Shown one piece after another: positions 24,001-33,053 of a stretch of DNA of 64,000 nucleotides; position 1 is the first letter of the stretch, and the number at the start of each line of letters is the position of its first letter. Origin of the DNA: Leptospira_A soteropolitanensis. Its GTDB lineage: Bacteria; Spirochaetota; Leptospiria; Leptospirales; Leptospiraceae. The translations under genes and the position numbers were made by a program. The notes beneath the pieces are model-generated. The model saw nothing but the letters and a program-made list of their open reading frames with translations. It was not told where the DNA came from and did no database searches. Where the stretch lies: NCBI RefSeq assembly GCF_026151335.1, contig NZ_JAMQPP010000010.1. One strand, given 5' to 3'.

Positions 24001-24912
24001 TTATAAACCAGCTTTTGCGTTCTTTGCGATGTTTAAGTACCAACCTTGCACATCAAAATAGTTTTGTCCGCTCCAAGCCAAGTTTGTTGCTTGTAAGTGG
24101 TCAATTCCTGTTGCAAACCAATAAGAAGAAGGTGTTCCTTTCCAAGCACCCCATTTTTGGGAGTTCAATGGAACCACACCATCGTTACCACCACCTAAAC
24201 CATAGTATAGACCACCGGCCCAAGTAATTGGATGAGTGAGTGCCATAATTGGGTGTTGGATGAGGTCAGCCCAAGCCATTTCACTACCATAGGAATAGTA
24301 TTTAATTCCAGATTTGTTTGGGGAATTTGTGTTAAATGTTTTCACATAACTTACAGTTAACGATTTTCCCATAGCAATTACATCTTGTGGGCGACCATCG
24401 CGATAAACTAATTTTGCGAGTAAACTAAGTGCTGAATTGGCAAATGGTTGTAACCAACCAGGAATGGCGGCAAGAACGATATCTGCCATTGGTGCTCCTT
24501 GGTGAAGGGAGTTGATGGTAGTTACAGTTTGTGTCTTTCCAGAAAACCCTAAATTGGATACCATATAACGAATGACAAGTCCCCCTTGGCTATGACCCAT
24601 CAAATGGACCTTAGAACAACCGTTTGCTGTCATCCAAGTGGAAACTGCTGATTGGATTTGGCTTGCACGAGTGGGAATGGAATTAGTAGCAGAACTTCCC
24701 GGAGTAGTTACTTTTGCACCTTGGCTACGAAGATAACCGTCAAGGCCTCCCCAATACTTTACAAGTCCACCAGCAAGCCCTTGGGTATCATCAAATCCGA
24801 GGATTCCATGAACTAGTGCAATGCACTGACCATCAAGAGGACCGGCAAACAGACCGGAGGTGGGAACGGAGAGGAGGGTCGCTAAAACCCCAATCAAGAT
24901 TTTCTTTTTCAT
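24001..24912 (-). CDS. Secreted triacylglycerol lipase
   Basis: 303 residues with a signal peptide (residues ~1-23, ending SGLFAG). The lipase family I pattern is clear: oxyanion-hole region CIALVHGILGFDDTQ and nucleophile in MGHSQGGLVIRY. The catalytic Asp is probably the one in GLGGGNDGVVPLNS and the His the one in GIDHLQATNL. It hydrolyses long-chain triglycerides, which fits an organism that lives on fatty acids. The foldase needed for this lipase class is the next gene. Confidence 0.92.
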   Translation of the reverse strand: MKKKILIGVLATLLSVPTSGLFAGPLDGQCIALVHGILGFDDTQGLAGGLVKYWGGLDGYLRSQGAKVTTPGSSATNSIPTRASQIQSAVSTWMTANGCSKVHLMGHSQGGLVIRYMVSNLGFSGKTQTVTTINSLHQGAPMADIVLAAIPGWLQPFANSALSLLAKLVYRDGRPQDVIAMGKSLTVSYVKTFNTNSPNKSGIKYYSYGSEMAWADLIQHPIMALTHPITWAGGLYYGLGGGNDGVVPLNSQKWGAWKGTPSSYWFATGIDHLQATNLAWSGQNYFDVQGWYLNIAKNAKAGL

Positions 24913-24942
24913 ATTTCACCTGAACTTTCTTTGTTTTTACAA

Positions 24943-24971
24943 TATAAATGCACAGGATTGACATCAGTCAA
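24943..24971 (-). promoter_or_regulatory. Probable sigma-70-type promoter of the lipase gene
   Basis: On the minus strand -35 TTGACT (24971-24966), a 17-base spacer and -10 TTTATA (24948-24943) lie about 30 bases upstream of the lipase ATG. The -35 box is inside the palindrome TTGACTGATGTCAA (24971-24958), which may be a regulator site. Confidence 0.6.
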
Positions 24972-25109
24972 TAACTTATGGCAAATTTAGGTCAAATGTT
25001 TCGAAACGATGTTCATAACTAACGCCGTAAGTTCGGGAATTGTGAGCCAGGATTTGCCATTCGAAGGAGAGATTGTTTGATTTTTAAAGAGGCCGATTCG
25101 TTTGAAGGA

Positions 25110-26477
25110 TTAGAAACCTAACTCTTGTAAGTGTTTGACTGGAGTGAGTTCCAAAGAAGGAAAAAGCCCATCCACTTCTTTAAAATTTCCCTGTGGGATG
25201 TAGACCTTGGAAATACCGATACCTGCTAGTTCTTTGAGTCGTAGGTTGATCTGTCCCACACTCCTCACCTCGCCAGAAAGTCCCACTTCCCCAAGAAATC
25301 CCATTTCTCTGGAAACCGGTTTGTCTTTAAATGAAGAAGAAATGGAAGCAACAATGGCTAAGTCAAGACTTGGTTCATCAATACTAAGTCCACCAGCAAG
25401 ATTGCTAAAGATATCAGATTCGGATAAAGGAAATCCTAAATATTTTTCAATGACAGCAGATAGTAAAATCACACGACGATTGTCTAGACCTTCTGCCATT
25501 CGCCTTGCTTGGCCATAAGAAGATTTGGTCACTAATGCTTGTACTTCGACGCTAATTGCCCGAGAACCTTCCATAACAGAAGATAAAACACTGCCTGACC
25601 TTTCTTCTGACTCGGGGGAAATGAACAAACGATGACGGTCGAGTACTTGTTTGAGTCCACCCGATACCATTTCAAAAATGGCAGTATCCCCTACCGCACC
25701 AAATCTGTTTTTGACAGCACGAAGGATACGGTAATAGTTAAACCGGTCCCCTTCAAAATACAAAACTGTATCTACCAAATGTTCTAAAACTTTGGGGCCT
25801 GCAATTTGACCTTCTTTGGTAATATGACCAATGAGAAAAATTGGAACTGAAGTACGTTTGGCGGTTTCTAAAAAGATTTGTGAAGACTCTCTCAGTTGAG
25901 TGATGGTTCCTGCTTGGTTCACTAAACTTTCTTTGAGAATGGTTTGAATGGAATCAATAAAAACTACTTTAGGATGTAAATCCGAAATCATTTGTGAAAT
26001 ATTTTCTGCATATACTTCAGATGATAACAGAATATTTTCCGAGGTGACTCCCATTCGTTTGGCGCGTAAACCAATTTGCGAAGCGGACTCTTCACCAGAA
26101 ATATACAAAACCTTCCCATCCGCTGCAATGTTTTTGGCTATTTCTAAAACGAGAGTGGATTTTCCCACTCCTGGTTCTCCTCCAACTAACACCAAACTAC
26201 CAGGGACAATCCCACCACCAAGAACCAAATCCAATTCGCTAAAACCAGAAGAAGTGCGAACATGGGCATCACTCACCACAGAGCCTATGGATTTAGGATC
26301 GGTGTATTTTCTATCTTTTGGTTTTTGAGAAACGGGAGAATCAAATCTCCCGGAAGAAGTATTTGTGACTTCTTCGATTTGGTTCCATTCCCCACAAGAA
26401 GGACATTTTCCAGCCCAACGAACAAAACTATCCCCGCAGGACTTACATTGGTATTGGGGAAGTTGTTTTTTTGCCAT
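25110..26477 (-). CDS. radA: DNA repair protein RadA
   Basis: 455 residues. An N-terminal zinc finger (CKSCG...CPSCGEWN, residues 12-31) is followed by a RecA-like ATPase with Walker A GEPGVGKST, then the RadA-specific AVKNRFGAVGD and a C-terminal Lon-like domain (~340-455). It promotes branch migration in recombinational repair. Its ATG overlaps the stop of the RNase D-like gene at 26477, so the two are translationally linked. Confidence 0.95.
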   Translation of the reverse strand: MAKKQLPQYQCKSCGDSFVRWAGKCPSCGEWNQIEEVTNTSSGRFDSPVSQKPKDRKYTDPKSIGSVVSDAHVRTSSGFSELDLVLGGGIVPGSLVLVGGEPGVGKSTLVLEIAKNIAADGKVLYISGEESASQIGLRAKRMGVTSENILLSSEVYAENISQMISDLHPKVVFIDSIQTILKESLVNQAGTITQLRESSQIFLETAKRTSVPIFLIGHITKEGQIAGPKVLEHLVDTVLYFEGDRFNYYRILRAVKNRFGAVGDTAIFEMVSGGLKQVLDRHRLFISPESEERSGSVLSSVMEGSRAISVEVQALVTKSSYGQARRMAEGLDNRRVILLSAVIEKYLGFPLSESDIFSNLAGGLSIDEPSLDLAIVASISSSFKDKPVSREMGFLGEVGLSGEVRSVGQINLRLKELAGIGISKVYIPQGNFKEVDGLFPSLELTPVKHLQELGF

Positions 26478-27115
26478 CAGTGTTCGAAAAGATTAGGTAC
26501 TTCCAAAAGATCCAGTTCCACTTGGGTTTCCAAAAAGGCAAAACAACGTTCCGCTAAGGCAAACCTATTTTCCCTGATCATCATCTCAGTAAGGATGGAT
26601 TCAAGTGCAATTAAAAACCGAACATCAGTGGATGCATAATCGACTTGGTCTTTGGTGAGGATTTTTTTCCCCCAATCAGAACTTTGATTTTTTTTATCAA
26701 TGTTTTCTTCAAAAAATTCACGGATTAGTTCTTTTAACCCATGTTTGTCGGTATAAGTTCGAGCAAGTTTACTTCCGATTTTGGTGCAAAAAACATTTTG
26801 AACTTTGATTCCTAGTCTTGCCCTAAGGAAGGTCATATCCATTCTTGCAAAATGAAAGATCTTTGTAATATCTTTGGATTCAAATAATTTTTGGATATGC
26901 GGAGCTTCGGTTTGCCCAGGAAGAATTTGAACGAGTGCGACTTTATTTTTGGAATCGGAAATTTGTACGACACAAAGTCTATCCCGTCTGGGATTGAGCC
27001 CCATCATTTCACAATCCACAGCCAACCTGTCATCCTTTTTGAAGGCGTCAAAGAAATCTTCGTTCAGATCTCCCTGGAGGACGACTGGTTTTATAGTTGA
27101 ACGTTTTTGGGTCAT
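26477..27115 (-). CDS. Short RNase D-like 3'-5' exonuclease
   Basis: 212 residues: only the DEDD exonuclease domain, without the HRDC domains of full RNase D. Motif I is VDCEMMGLNPRRD (Asp34, Glu36), motif II has FHFARMDMTFLR and motif III YASTDVRFL, a DEDDy enzyme. It probably trims tRNA or other RNA 3' ends. It overlaps radA by one base and starts divergently against the GH36-like gene. Confidence 0.85.
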   Translation of the reverse strand: MTQKRSTIKPVVLQGDLNEDFFDAFKKDDRLAVDCEMMGLNPRRDRLCVVQISDSKNKVALVQILPGQTEAPHIQKLFESKDITKIFHFARMDMTFLRARLGIKVQNVFCTKIGSKLARTYTDKHGLKELIREFFEENIDKKNQSSDWGKKILTKDQVDYASTDVRFLIALESILTEMMIRENRFALAERCFAFLETQVELDLLEVPNLFEH

Positions 27116-27169
27116 AATGGCTTACTATGGAAACCACCCTATCAAAATCATCAAATAGATTTTTCCAAG

Positions 27170-29056
27170 ATGAAAATTCAATACAGAGTTCATAATTCCG
27201 TCACCATTTCGAACTTCCTTCCTGTTAAGGCAGGGGTTTACCAATCCGAATGTAAAAAATTCGAACTTCTACTTACTTCGACAACAGACACTAAAACAGG
27301 CACTGTATTCAGTCCTAAGCTCATTTGGCGAGAGTCCACAAGACCCGAAGTAGGATTTTCAGTAGATTATTTAGAATTAAATTTATCGATCCTACCGGAA
27401 GGAGGAGGTTATTCCTTATTCCAACACGGATACCAATCCTGGTCTATCTCAAGAAAGGTCGAAAATACATCGACTGACAGGCCACCTTTTTTATCTTTTT
27501 TGCAATATTCACAAGAGAATATTTATTCAAAACATGAATCAAAAGTCGGGAAGTTCATTTCGGAATATCTCACTCTTATTTTTAATAAAGATACTGGAAA
27601 TGGTATTTTGTATGCTCCTATCGAACAAGGAGAGTTCGGAACCAAATTTGAAGTGGTTTTTGGAGAATCAGCCAATATAACCTCCGTTAAAGTTATCTAT
27701 GATATTCATTGTTTACCGGATCTTCGTCCCAATGCAAAACTGAGTATTGCAAAAATTAAAGTTTTACCTTTTAAAGGGAACCCGGAAGGAAAACTTGCTA
27801 AGTATTTTGAAGAATTAGGGAATAAAGAAGGTCCAGGAAATTTACCAAAAAAGGTTCCCACTGGCTGGTGTTCTTGGTATTATTATTATACAAAGATTGA
27901 TCAAAAAACAATTTTAGACAACCTAGCAAAGGTTAGAGAGCTAAACCTACCATTTGAATTTTTCCAGATCGATGATGGATACCAAAGAGAAATTGGGGAC
28001 TGGCTTGTACCGAATGAAAAGTTTCCCGGAGGGATGCGAATCCTGGCAGATGAAATCAAACGTGTGGGATTAAAACCAGGAATCTGGCTTGCCCCATTTT
28101 TAGTCCGAAAAAAATCAGAATTCTTTCGTAAGTATCCAGAGGCCATCCTAAAAGACCAAAATGGAAAACCGGTTCCTGCCATTTACCAACCACTTTGGGG
28201 AAGAGGTTATACCTATGCACTGGACATCACACACCCGACTGCACTAACCTATATAGAAAAAGTTTTTACTACCCTTGTCAAAGAATGGGGATATCCGTAT
28301 TTAAAATTGGATTTCCTTTATGCAGGTCTACTTCCAGGCGATGTATATAACAAAAGTTTGTCGCCTCAAGCACGATATAGGAACGCCTTAGAACTCATTC
28401 GAAAAGTCGTTGGAAAAAACACATTTTTGCTTGGATGTGGAGCTCCCATGTTACCATCGGTGGGAATTTTTGATGGGATGCGTATCTCTTGTGATGTAGC
28501 ACCATTTTGGTATCCCGAAAAACTTCGTGTATTTCTAAAAGATAGGGATGCACTTTGCACAAGAACTGCCCTCATCAACGATATCACACGTTCCTCAATG
28601 CATAGACATCTTTGGTTGAATGATCCGGATTGTTTGTTAGTTCGTAAAAAAAGAAACAAAATGAACGAGGCTCAAACAAAACTTATGGCTTCCGTCATGG
28701 CAGTGTCAGGTGGGATGTTACTTGTTTCTGATGACCTTACGAAACTGGAAATGGACAGATTGGATCTTTTGAAAAAAGCCTTCCAATTGAATCGGGAATG
28801 CCAAGCTTATACCCCTGTTCCAATTGGAATTTTTGAGGAAGAATTCCCTACGGCAATGTACAATCCTGCTGGTTATCTTGGAATTTGGAATCCTTCCGAA
28901 GAAGAACAAACTGTGCGTTTTGCAATCCCACAAGGTTTAAAAACAAAAGCCCCATTTTTAGATTTTTGGACAGGAACAATGGTGGATCTTCGAATCGTGG
29001 AAGGTCATTTTGAAACCACTCTTCCGGCGTTTGGTTCCGTTGTTGTGGCAGTTTGA
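27170..29056 (+). CDS. Alpha-galactosidase-like glycosidase (GH36/clan D)
   Basis: 628 residues from the ATG at 27170; a longer reading to 27107 overlaps the divergent exonuclease. An N-terminal beta domain (1-230) is followed by the TIM barrel: PTGWCSWYYYYTKID, FFQIDDGYQREIGDW, KPGIWLAPF, then YLKLDFLYAG (nucleophile Asp) and GMRISCDVAPFWYP (acid/base Asp), and a C-terminal beta domain. No signal peptide, so it is cytoplasmic. It should release alpha-galactosides or related sugars; specificity is unproven. Confidence 0.83.
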   Translation: MKIQYRVHNSVTISNFLPVKAGVYQSECKKFELLLTSTTDTKTGTVFSPKLIWRESTRPEVGFSVDYLELNLSILPEGGGYSLFQHGYQSWSISRKVENTSTDRPPFLSFLQYSQENIYSKHESKVGKFISEYLTLIFNKDTGNGILYAPIEQGEFGTKFEVVFGESANITSVKVIYDIHCLPDLRPNAKLSIAKIKVLPFKGNPEGKLAKYFEELGNKEGPGNLPKKVPTGWCSWYYYYTKIDQKTILDNLAKVRELNLPFEFFQIDDGYQREIGDWLVPNEKFPGGMRILADEIKRVGLKPGIWLAPFLVRKKSEFFRKYPEAILKDQNGKPVPAIYQPLWGRGYTYALDITHPTALTYIEKVFTTLVKEWGYPYLKLDFLYAGLLPGDVYNKSLSPQARYRNALELIRKVVGKNTFLLGCGAPMLPSVGIFDGMRISCDVAPFWYPEKLRVFLKDRDALCTRTALINDITRSSMHRHLWLNDPDCLLVRKKRNKMNEAQTKLMASVMAVSGGMLLVSDDLTKLEMDRLDLLKKAFQLNRECQAYTPVPIGIFEEEFPTAMYNPAGYLGIWNPSEEEQTVRFAIPQGLKTKAPFLDFWTGTMVDLRIVEGHFETTLPAFGSVVVAV

Positions 29057-29125
29057 ATGAGAAAATTAATTGACGGTTTCTAATTTGGACTTAGAATCTT
29101 TGCAATTCGTCGTAAGAGGTTTTTT

Positions 29126-29590
29126 ATGCGTTTGATCAAACATTTAAGTCTAGTATCCGTAATGGCGGTACTAATATCATTTAACAACTGTTCTTTTATG
29201 GATTCCGCTTCTGCCAGCTTAAGTCGCTTTGGTATTTCTATATCGGATTCAACATCTGCCCTTGTAAAATCAGTGTCAAAAAGTATTTCGTCAATCTCGG
29301 ATAGCGGTGATGAAAAAGCCATGAATGAATATAAAGAAGATGTAATTGCAAGTGTTGCCTTACAAATTCGTTACGAAAATCAAAAACAAGAATTGGAAAA
29401 CCAACTTTCTTTGATAGCAAAATCACACGGTGTTGTCGCTTGGAGATCAAACAGTGCCACTTATATCGCCATTGGCCAAGGTTTGAAACAAGCAAATCTC
29501 TCTCCTTCTGAAATGAAAGCAGTGGCCACTGATGTTGCAAAACAAAATGCTACCGTTGCAAAACTAATACTAAACGGGTACAGTCTATAA
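29126..29590 (+). CDS. Small putative lipoprotein
   Basis: 154 residues. The signal peptide ends in ISFNNC (Cys22), followed by a Ser-rich stretch (23-65) and a helical C-terminal half with VVAWRSNSATYIAIGQGLKQANLSPSEMK. No family recognised. AGAGG stands about eight bases upstream of the ATG. The stop codon TAA is followed directly by a reading frame that lacks standard starts (next CDS), so translational coupling is possible. Confidence 0.8.
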   Translation: MRLIKHLSLVSVMAVLISFNNCSFMDSASASLSRFGISISDSTSALVKSVSKSISSISDSGDEKAMNEYKEDVIASVALQIRYENQKQELENQLSLIAKSHGVVAWRSNSATYIAIGQGLKQANLSPSEMKAVATDVAKQNATVAKLILNGYSL

Positions 29591-31434
29591 TTCGGATCGT
29601 CTTTGGGCGGCATTACACCGCCCATTTCCTATTATTACTCATTCACTTTTTCATTTTTTTTCCCCAACATCTAAATGCGAACCCAAACCCCTATGGGTTT
29701 TTATATATCGATTCAAATTCAGGACAATCCAGTGGTGGTCATTCAGCACTTCGATTCGGTGATCGTGTCTATCACTTACAATATTCCTTTGATGATAAAA
29801 TCTTTCATATCGTCAGAGAATCTTGGGAAGATTTTCGTTTTCAATATGGAGTAGTCCAAAACCGTAATATCGAATTTTACGAGTGGGAACTTTCAGAAAG
29901 GGCAAAACAATTATTACGCCAAAAATGGAACGAACTCTATTTGATCCAAGAAACTCATATTCAAAATCAAAAAAATTTGGAAGAGGAATGGATCATTGCA
30001 GAAAATAGAAATAAAAATGACCTAACATCATTACCCATGAGTGGATTTGGGTATTTCACAAATATTTCTGATCCAAATTCCCCCATTCAAAAATTGTTTT
30101 CCTTTTCGCAAAAAGAAAAAGAGGTTTTGAGAAATTCGATTCTTTCTTCGCAAGAATTTAAGAAAAGATACCAACTAACAAAAGTAGACAATTCTTTACC
30201 AAATACGGATTCACCTTATCGCCTTATCCATTCGATTCAAACCAAAAGAAACCAAATTATTGCAGCCGAAAAAAAAAGTTTTATCCGTAACTTTCTTTTA
30301 AATCCAGTTCTTATTTATGAGGACTCGTTTATGTCATTGAATGGACCAGAATTTCAGCTAAATGAAGAAGAAATAAAAATTTGGAAAAGGCACTTGGTTC
30401 GGTTAGTGCAAGATTTACGATTTTGTTTAACCAACAATGAGTGTAACGATTGGGAAGAAATGACATTTCTTTTGCGAATTCTCTATATTCAGAAATCGAT
30501 AGAAAGTAAAACGGTAGTCTTCCCTAAAAAACAATTAAATGGATTCCAATATCTACCCATCGTCCCATTACCAGACTCGGTAATGAGCGTAAAACAAAAA
30601 GAATATGCAGAGTTATTTAGGCAGCAAAAGAAAAAGTTCGTATCCGATTATGGACCTACCCATTTTTATAACTGGGAATCTTTTTTGGTTCGTTATCAAA
30701 GTTTTTTAGAATCGGGTGTGGCTCCAGATGGGGTTGAATTCAATTTAGTAGGATATAATCCTTATGAAAAATTCTTAAATGAATTTGAGAAATCAGATGA
30801 AACCGAAACCGAATCTAAAATACAACAAACGAATTATGAAACTTATACGGAGAAAATCCAAGACCTATATTCATATCACCTAACTCACCAAAATTGCACG
30901 ACAGAACTATTTCGTTATTTGAATGAAATGTTTCCCGGTGGCAAAATCGGAAATGAAATTTTTTGGGATCCATTGTCAAGTCAGGTGATCAGTTTTAATT
31001 TTATTCCATCGGTAGCTGCCTGGAAATTAGAGACCAATTCAGGAACAAAACAAAAGAAAAGATATTTATCCTACCGAAATTTAAAGAGAATGAAAATAGA
31101 AGGATTTACCGAAAAACATTTTAAAGAAAAGTTTGTTCCTAGTTCTAAAATCTATAAAACAAATCCCATAGACCATCCATTTTTATTTTTTACAGAAGAA
31201 ACAGTTTGGAACAGGCCTATCTTGGGACTGGCGAATACAGTATTTGGAATTGGATATACAAGTATGGGAATATTCACCTCACCCCTTGACAAAGGATATC
31301 GGTTTTCCAAAGGAACAGAGTCTGTATTTTATAGCCTTCCTGAACTTGTATTTTTTAATATCCGTAAAGGACATTTCCCATTTATCTCCGCTGAAGAAAT
31401 CCCAAAAGAATATTACATAAAAGAATCCTTATGA
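29590..31434 (+). CDS. Lnb/DUF4105-like cysteine enzyme without canonical start
   Basis: The reading frame is open from 29533, but its first ATG/GTG/TTG is TTG 29941. That start would cut off a clear N-terminal block: a signal-like segment (FLLLLIHFFIFFPQHLNA) and SGQSSGGHSALRFGDRVYHL with a conserved-type His at 29740. Further on, THQNCTTELFRYLN (Cys near 30895) completes the His/Cys pattern of the DUF4105 domain, as in the lipoprotein acyl-chain-transferring Lnb enzymes. I place the start tentatively at ATT 29590, overlapping the upstream TAA. Starting at 29941 gives 497 residues. The next gene overlaps by four bases. Confidence 0.6.
   Translation: MRIVFGRHYTAHFLLLLIHFFIFFPQHLNANPNPYGFLYIDSNSGQSSGGHSALRFGDRVYHLQYSFDDKIFHIVRESWEDFRFQYGVVQNRNIEFYEWELSERAKQLLRQKWNELYLIQETHIQNQKNLEEEWIIAENRNKNDLTSLPMSGFGYFTNISDPNSPIQKLFSFSQKEKEVLRNSILSSQEFKKRYQLTKVDNSLPNTDSPYRLIHSIQTKRNQIIAAEKKSFIRNFLLNPVLIYEDSFMSLNGPEFQLNEEEIKIWKRHLVRLVQDLRFCLTNNECNDWEEMTFLLRILYIQKSIESKTVVFPKKQLNGFQYLPIVPLPDSVMSVKQKEYAELFRQQKKKFVSDYGPTHFYNWESFLVRYQSFLESGVAPDGVEFNLVGYNPYEKFLNEFEKSDETETESKIQQTNYETYTEKIQDLYSYHLTHQNCTTELFRYLNEMFPGGKIGNEIFWDPLSSQVISFNFIPSVAAWKLETNSGTKQKKRYLSYRNLKRMKIEGFTEKHFKEKFVPSSKIYKTNPIDHPFLFFTEETVWNRPILGLANTVFGIGYTSMGIFTSPLDKGYRFSKGTESVFYSLPELVFFNIRKGHFPFISAEEIPKEYYIKESL
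29605..29623 (+). terminator. Hairpin after the small lipoprotein gene
   Basis: GGGCGG and CCGCCC form a 6-bp stem around a 7-base loop, 15 bases after the stop. The run behind it is T-rich but interrupted. If it terminates, the following Lnb-like gene needs its own promoter; if not, it lies inside the beginning of that reading frame. Confidence 0.45.
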
Positions 31435-33053
31435 AAACTGCTTTTTTCTATTTCCCATATCTTTTCGTATTACTAACACAATTTTTACCAACAAAACCCT
31501 GGTTTTTTCCTGCAGAAAAAACTTCCTATATAATCATTTCTCTCTTATTTATATTATTACAATTTACAATACTTTATCTAAAGTCAACTAACAGTAGCAT
31601 AATCAAACATTGGGAGACCTACACTCCTTCAAATTGGATTATTGCATTTCTTTTTTTTGTTAGTTTAATTATCTTTCCCATTCGAAATATGAATTGGGGG
31701 GATGGCCTCCTTTTATTAGAAACCAATCTATTAGAAACAAAACTTTTTGGATTTCAATTTACTTTAGATGAAATTTTAGAAACGGTCTTTCATAGTCAAG
31801 TTTCCAACGTTTTCTTTAAACTCGGTTTTTCGGATGATCCAAGAATTTCATATACTTTTTTGTCTCAGGTTGCAGGGATCGGGATGATCTTTGGATTTTT
31901 ATGGATGGCCAAAGAAAACTCAAAGACGAATTCGTTATCAATCCTCGTTTTACTTTCATCGGGTGGTATTTTACTAACCTTTGGATATGCTGAAAACTAC
32001 ACCCTCGTTACATCATTTCACTTACTTTTATATATATTTGTTTCGAGATATACAAAAAATCGCAAAGACGATGAATTATTGTTATATGGCGCCACTTCTC
32101 TTGTCGCCATTTCCATGTTATTTCATTTGGTATCTGGATATTTAGTTTTACTTCTGATCTACTTATGGTATGAATATTCCCCAAAAGAAAAAAAAATAAA
32201 ACATCTATTCCTTTGTGCACTTATTGGTTTTAGCATTCTAATTCCTTGGTTTATTTATTTTCTTTTCTTTCACGACCCGATAATCGACAGAAACAGCACT
32301 CATTTAATCCATCCTCCCTTTTACCCCAAAAATAGATTAGTATCGCTCAACCATATCAAAGAAATTCTATCGGTTTTGTATTGGAATGCATCGATTGCCT
32401 CACTTTTTTTACTGCATCAAATTTTCTTTTCCCAATCTGAATGGAAAAATTTTATCAATAGGCCTGAATCAAAAGTCATTTTAGTTTCCATCTTTGCTTT
32501 TTTCCTTCACGGTTTTTTCCACAATCCACAACTGGGTTTTCCGGCCGACTGGGACCTTATGGGGTTTTATTGGTTACCCATCGTATTTTTGGCCCACCAG
32601 TTCTGGATCCAATCTAATGAAAATAAAATAGAATGGGTTCCTGCTTTTTTATTTGGAACAACGATTGTTATCATTTCGGCAATCACATTAAACAAAAATG
32701 ATCCTGACAAAGAAGTTCTTTGGGATGTAACCAAAGTGACAATTCAAAGTTACGTACTTGAAAATAAGAAATACATAGATAGTTTACCAAAAGAAGATAA
32801 GAAGTTCTTTGCAAAAGGCGATTTTTTGTTTTATAAAGGCGTGATGGTCACAACGAAGTTATGCGATTTTCCAACGAAAAATGAAATCATTCGGAAAATG
32901 GAATCACATAGAAAGGATTGGAAACATGGATTTGAAAGTGGAGGTTTTAAATCTAAAGAAAAACTCGGTCATTTTTTGACCGAAGCCACAAAAACAAATA
33001 TTGAATATATTAAATCTCTAGAAGTAAATAAGATATGTCATCCGACGATTTAG
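31431..33053 (+). CDS. Multi-pass membrane protein of unknown function
   Basis: 540 residues. About eleven hydrophobic segments in the first 420 residues and a soluble C-terminal domain (~430-540). Short polar motifs between helices (NMNWGDGLLLLETN near residue 85, GYAENYT near 185, FPADWDLMGFYW near 375) resemble GT-C-type membrane enzymes, but I cannot assign a family. The ATG overlaps the Lnb-like gene by ATGA, so the two probably work together. It converges on the phosphatase gene with a 44-base overlap. Confidence 0.7.
   Translation: MKTAFFYFPYLFVLLTQFLPTKPWFFPAEKTSYIIISLLFILLQFTILYLKSTNSSIIKHWETYTPSNWIIAFLFFVSLIIFPIRNMNWGDGLLLLETNLLETKLFGFQFTLDEILETVFHSQVSNVFFKLGFSDDPRISYTFLSQVAGIGMIFGFLWMAKENSKTNSLSILVLLSSGGILLTFGYAENYTLVTSFHLLLYIFVSRYTKNRKDDELLLYGATSLVAISMLFHLVSGYLVLLLIYLWYEYSPKEKKIKHLFLCALIGFSILIPWFIYFLFFHDPIIDRNSTHLIHPPFYPKNRLVSLNHIKEILSVLYWNASIASLFLLHQIFFSQSEWKNFINRPESKVILVSIFAFFLHGFFHNPQLGFPADWDLMGFYWLPIVFLAHQFWIQSNENKIEWVPAFLFGTTIVIISAITLNKNDPDKEVLWDVTKVTIQSYVLENKKYIDSLPKEDKKFFAKGDFLFYKGVMVTTKLCDFPTKNEIIRKMESHRKDWKHGFESGGFKSKEKLGHFLTEATKTNIEYIKSLEVNKICHPTI

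Noticed and set aside
29675..29941. ATG at 29675 as start of the Lnb-like gene
   Set aside because: It is in another reading frame from the conserved block and would need an indel downstream.
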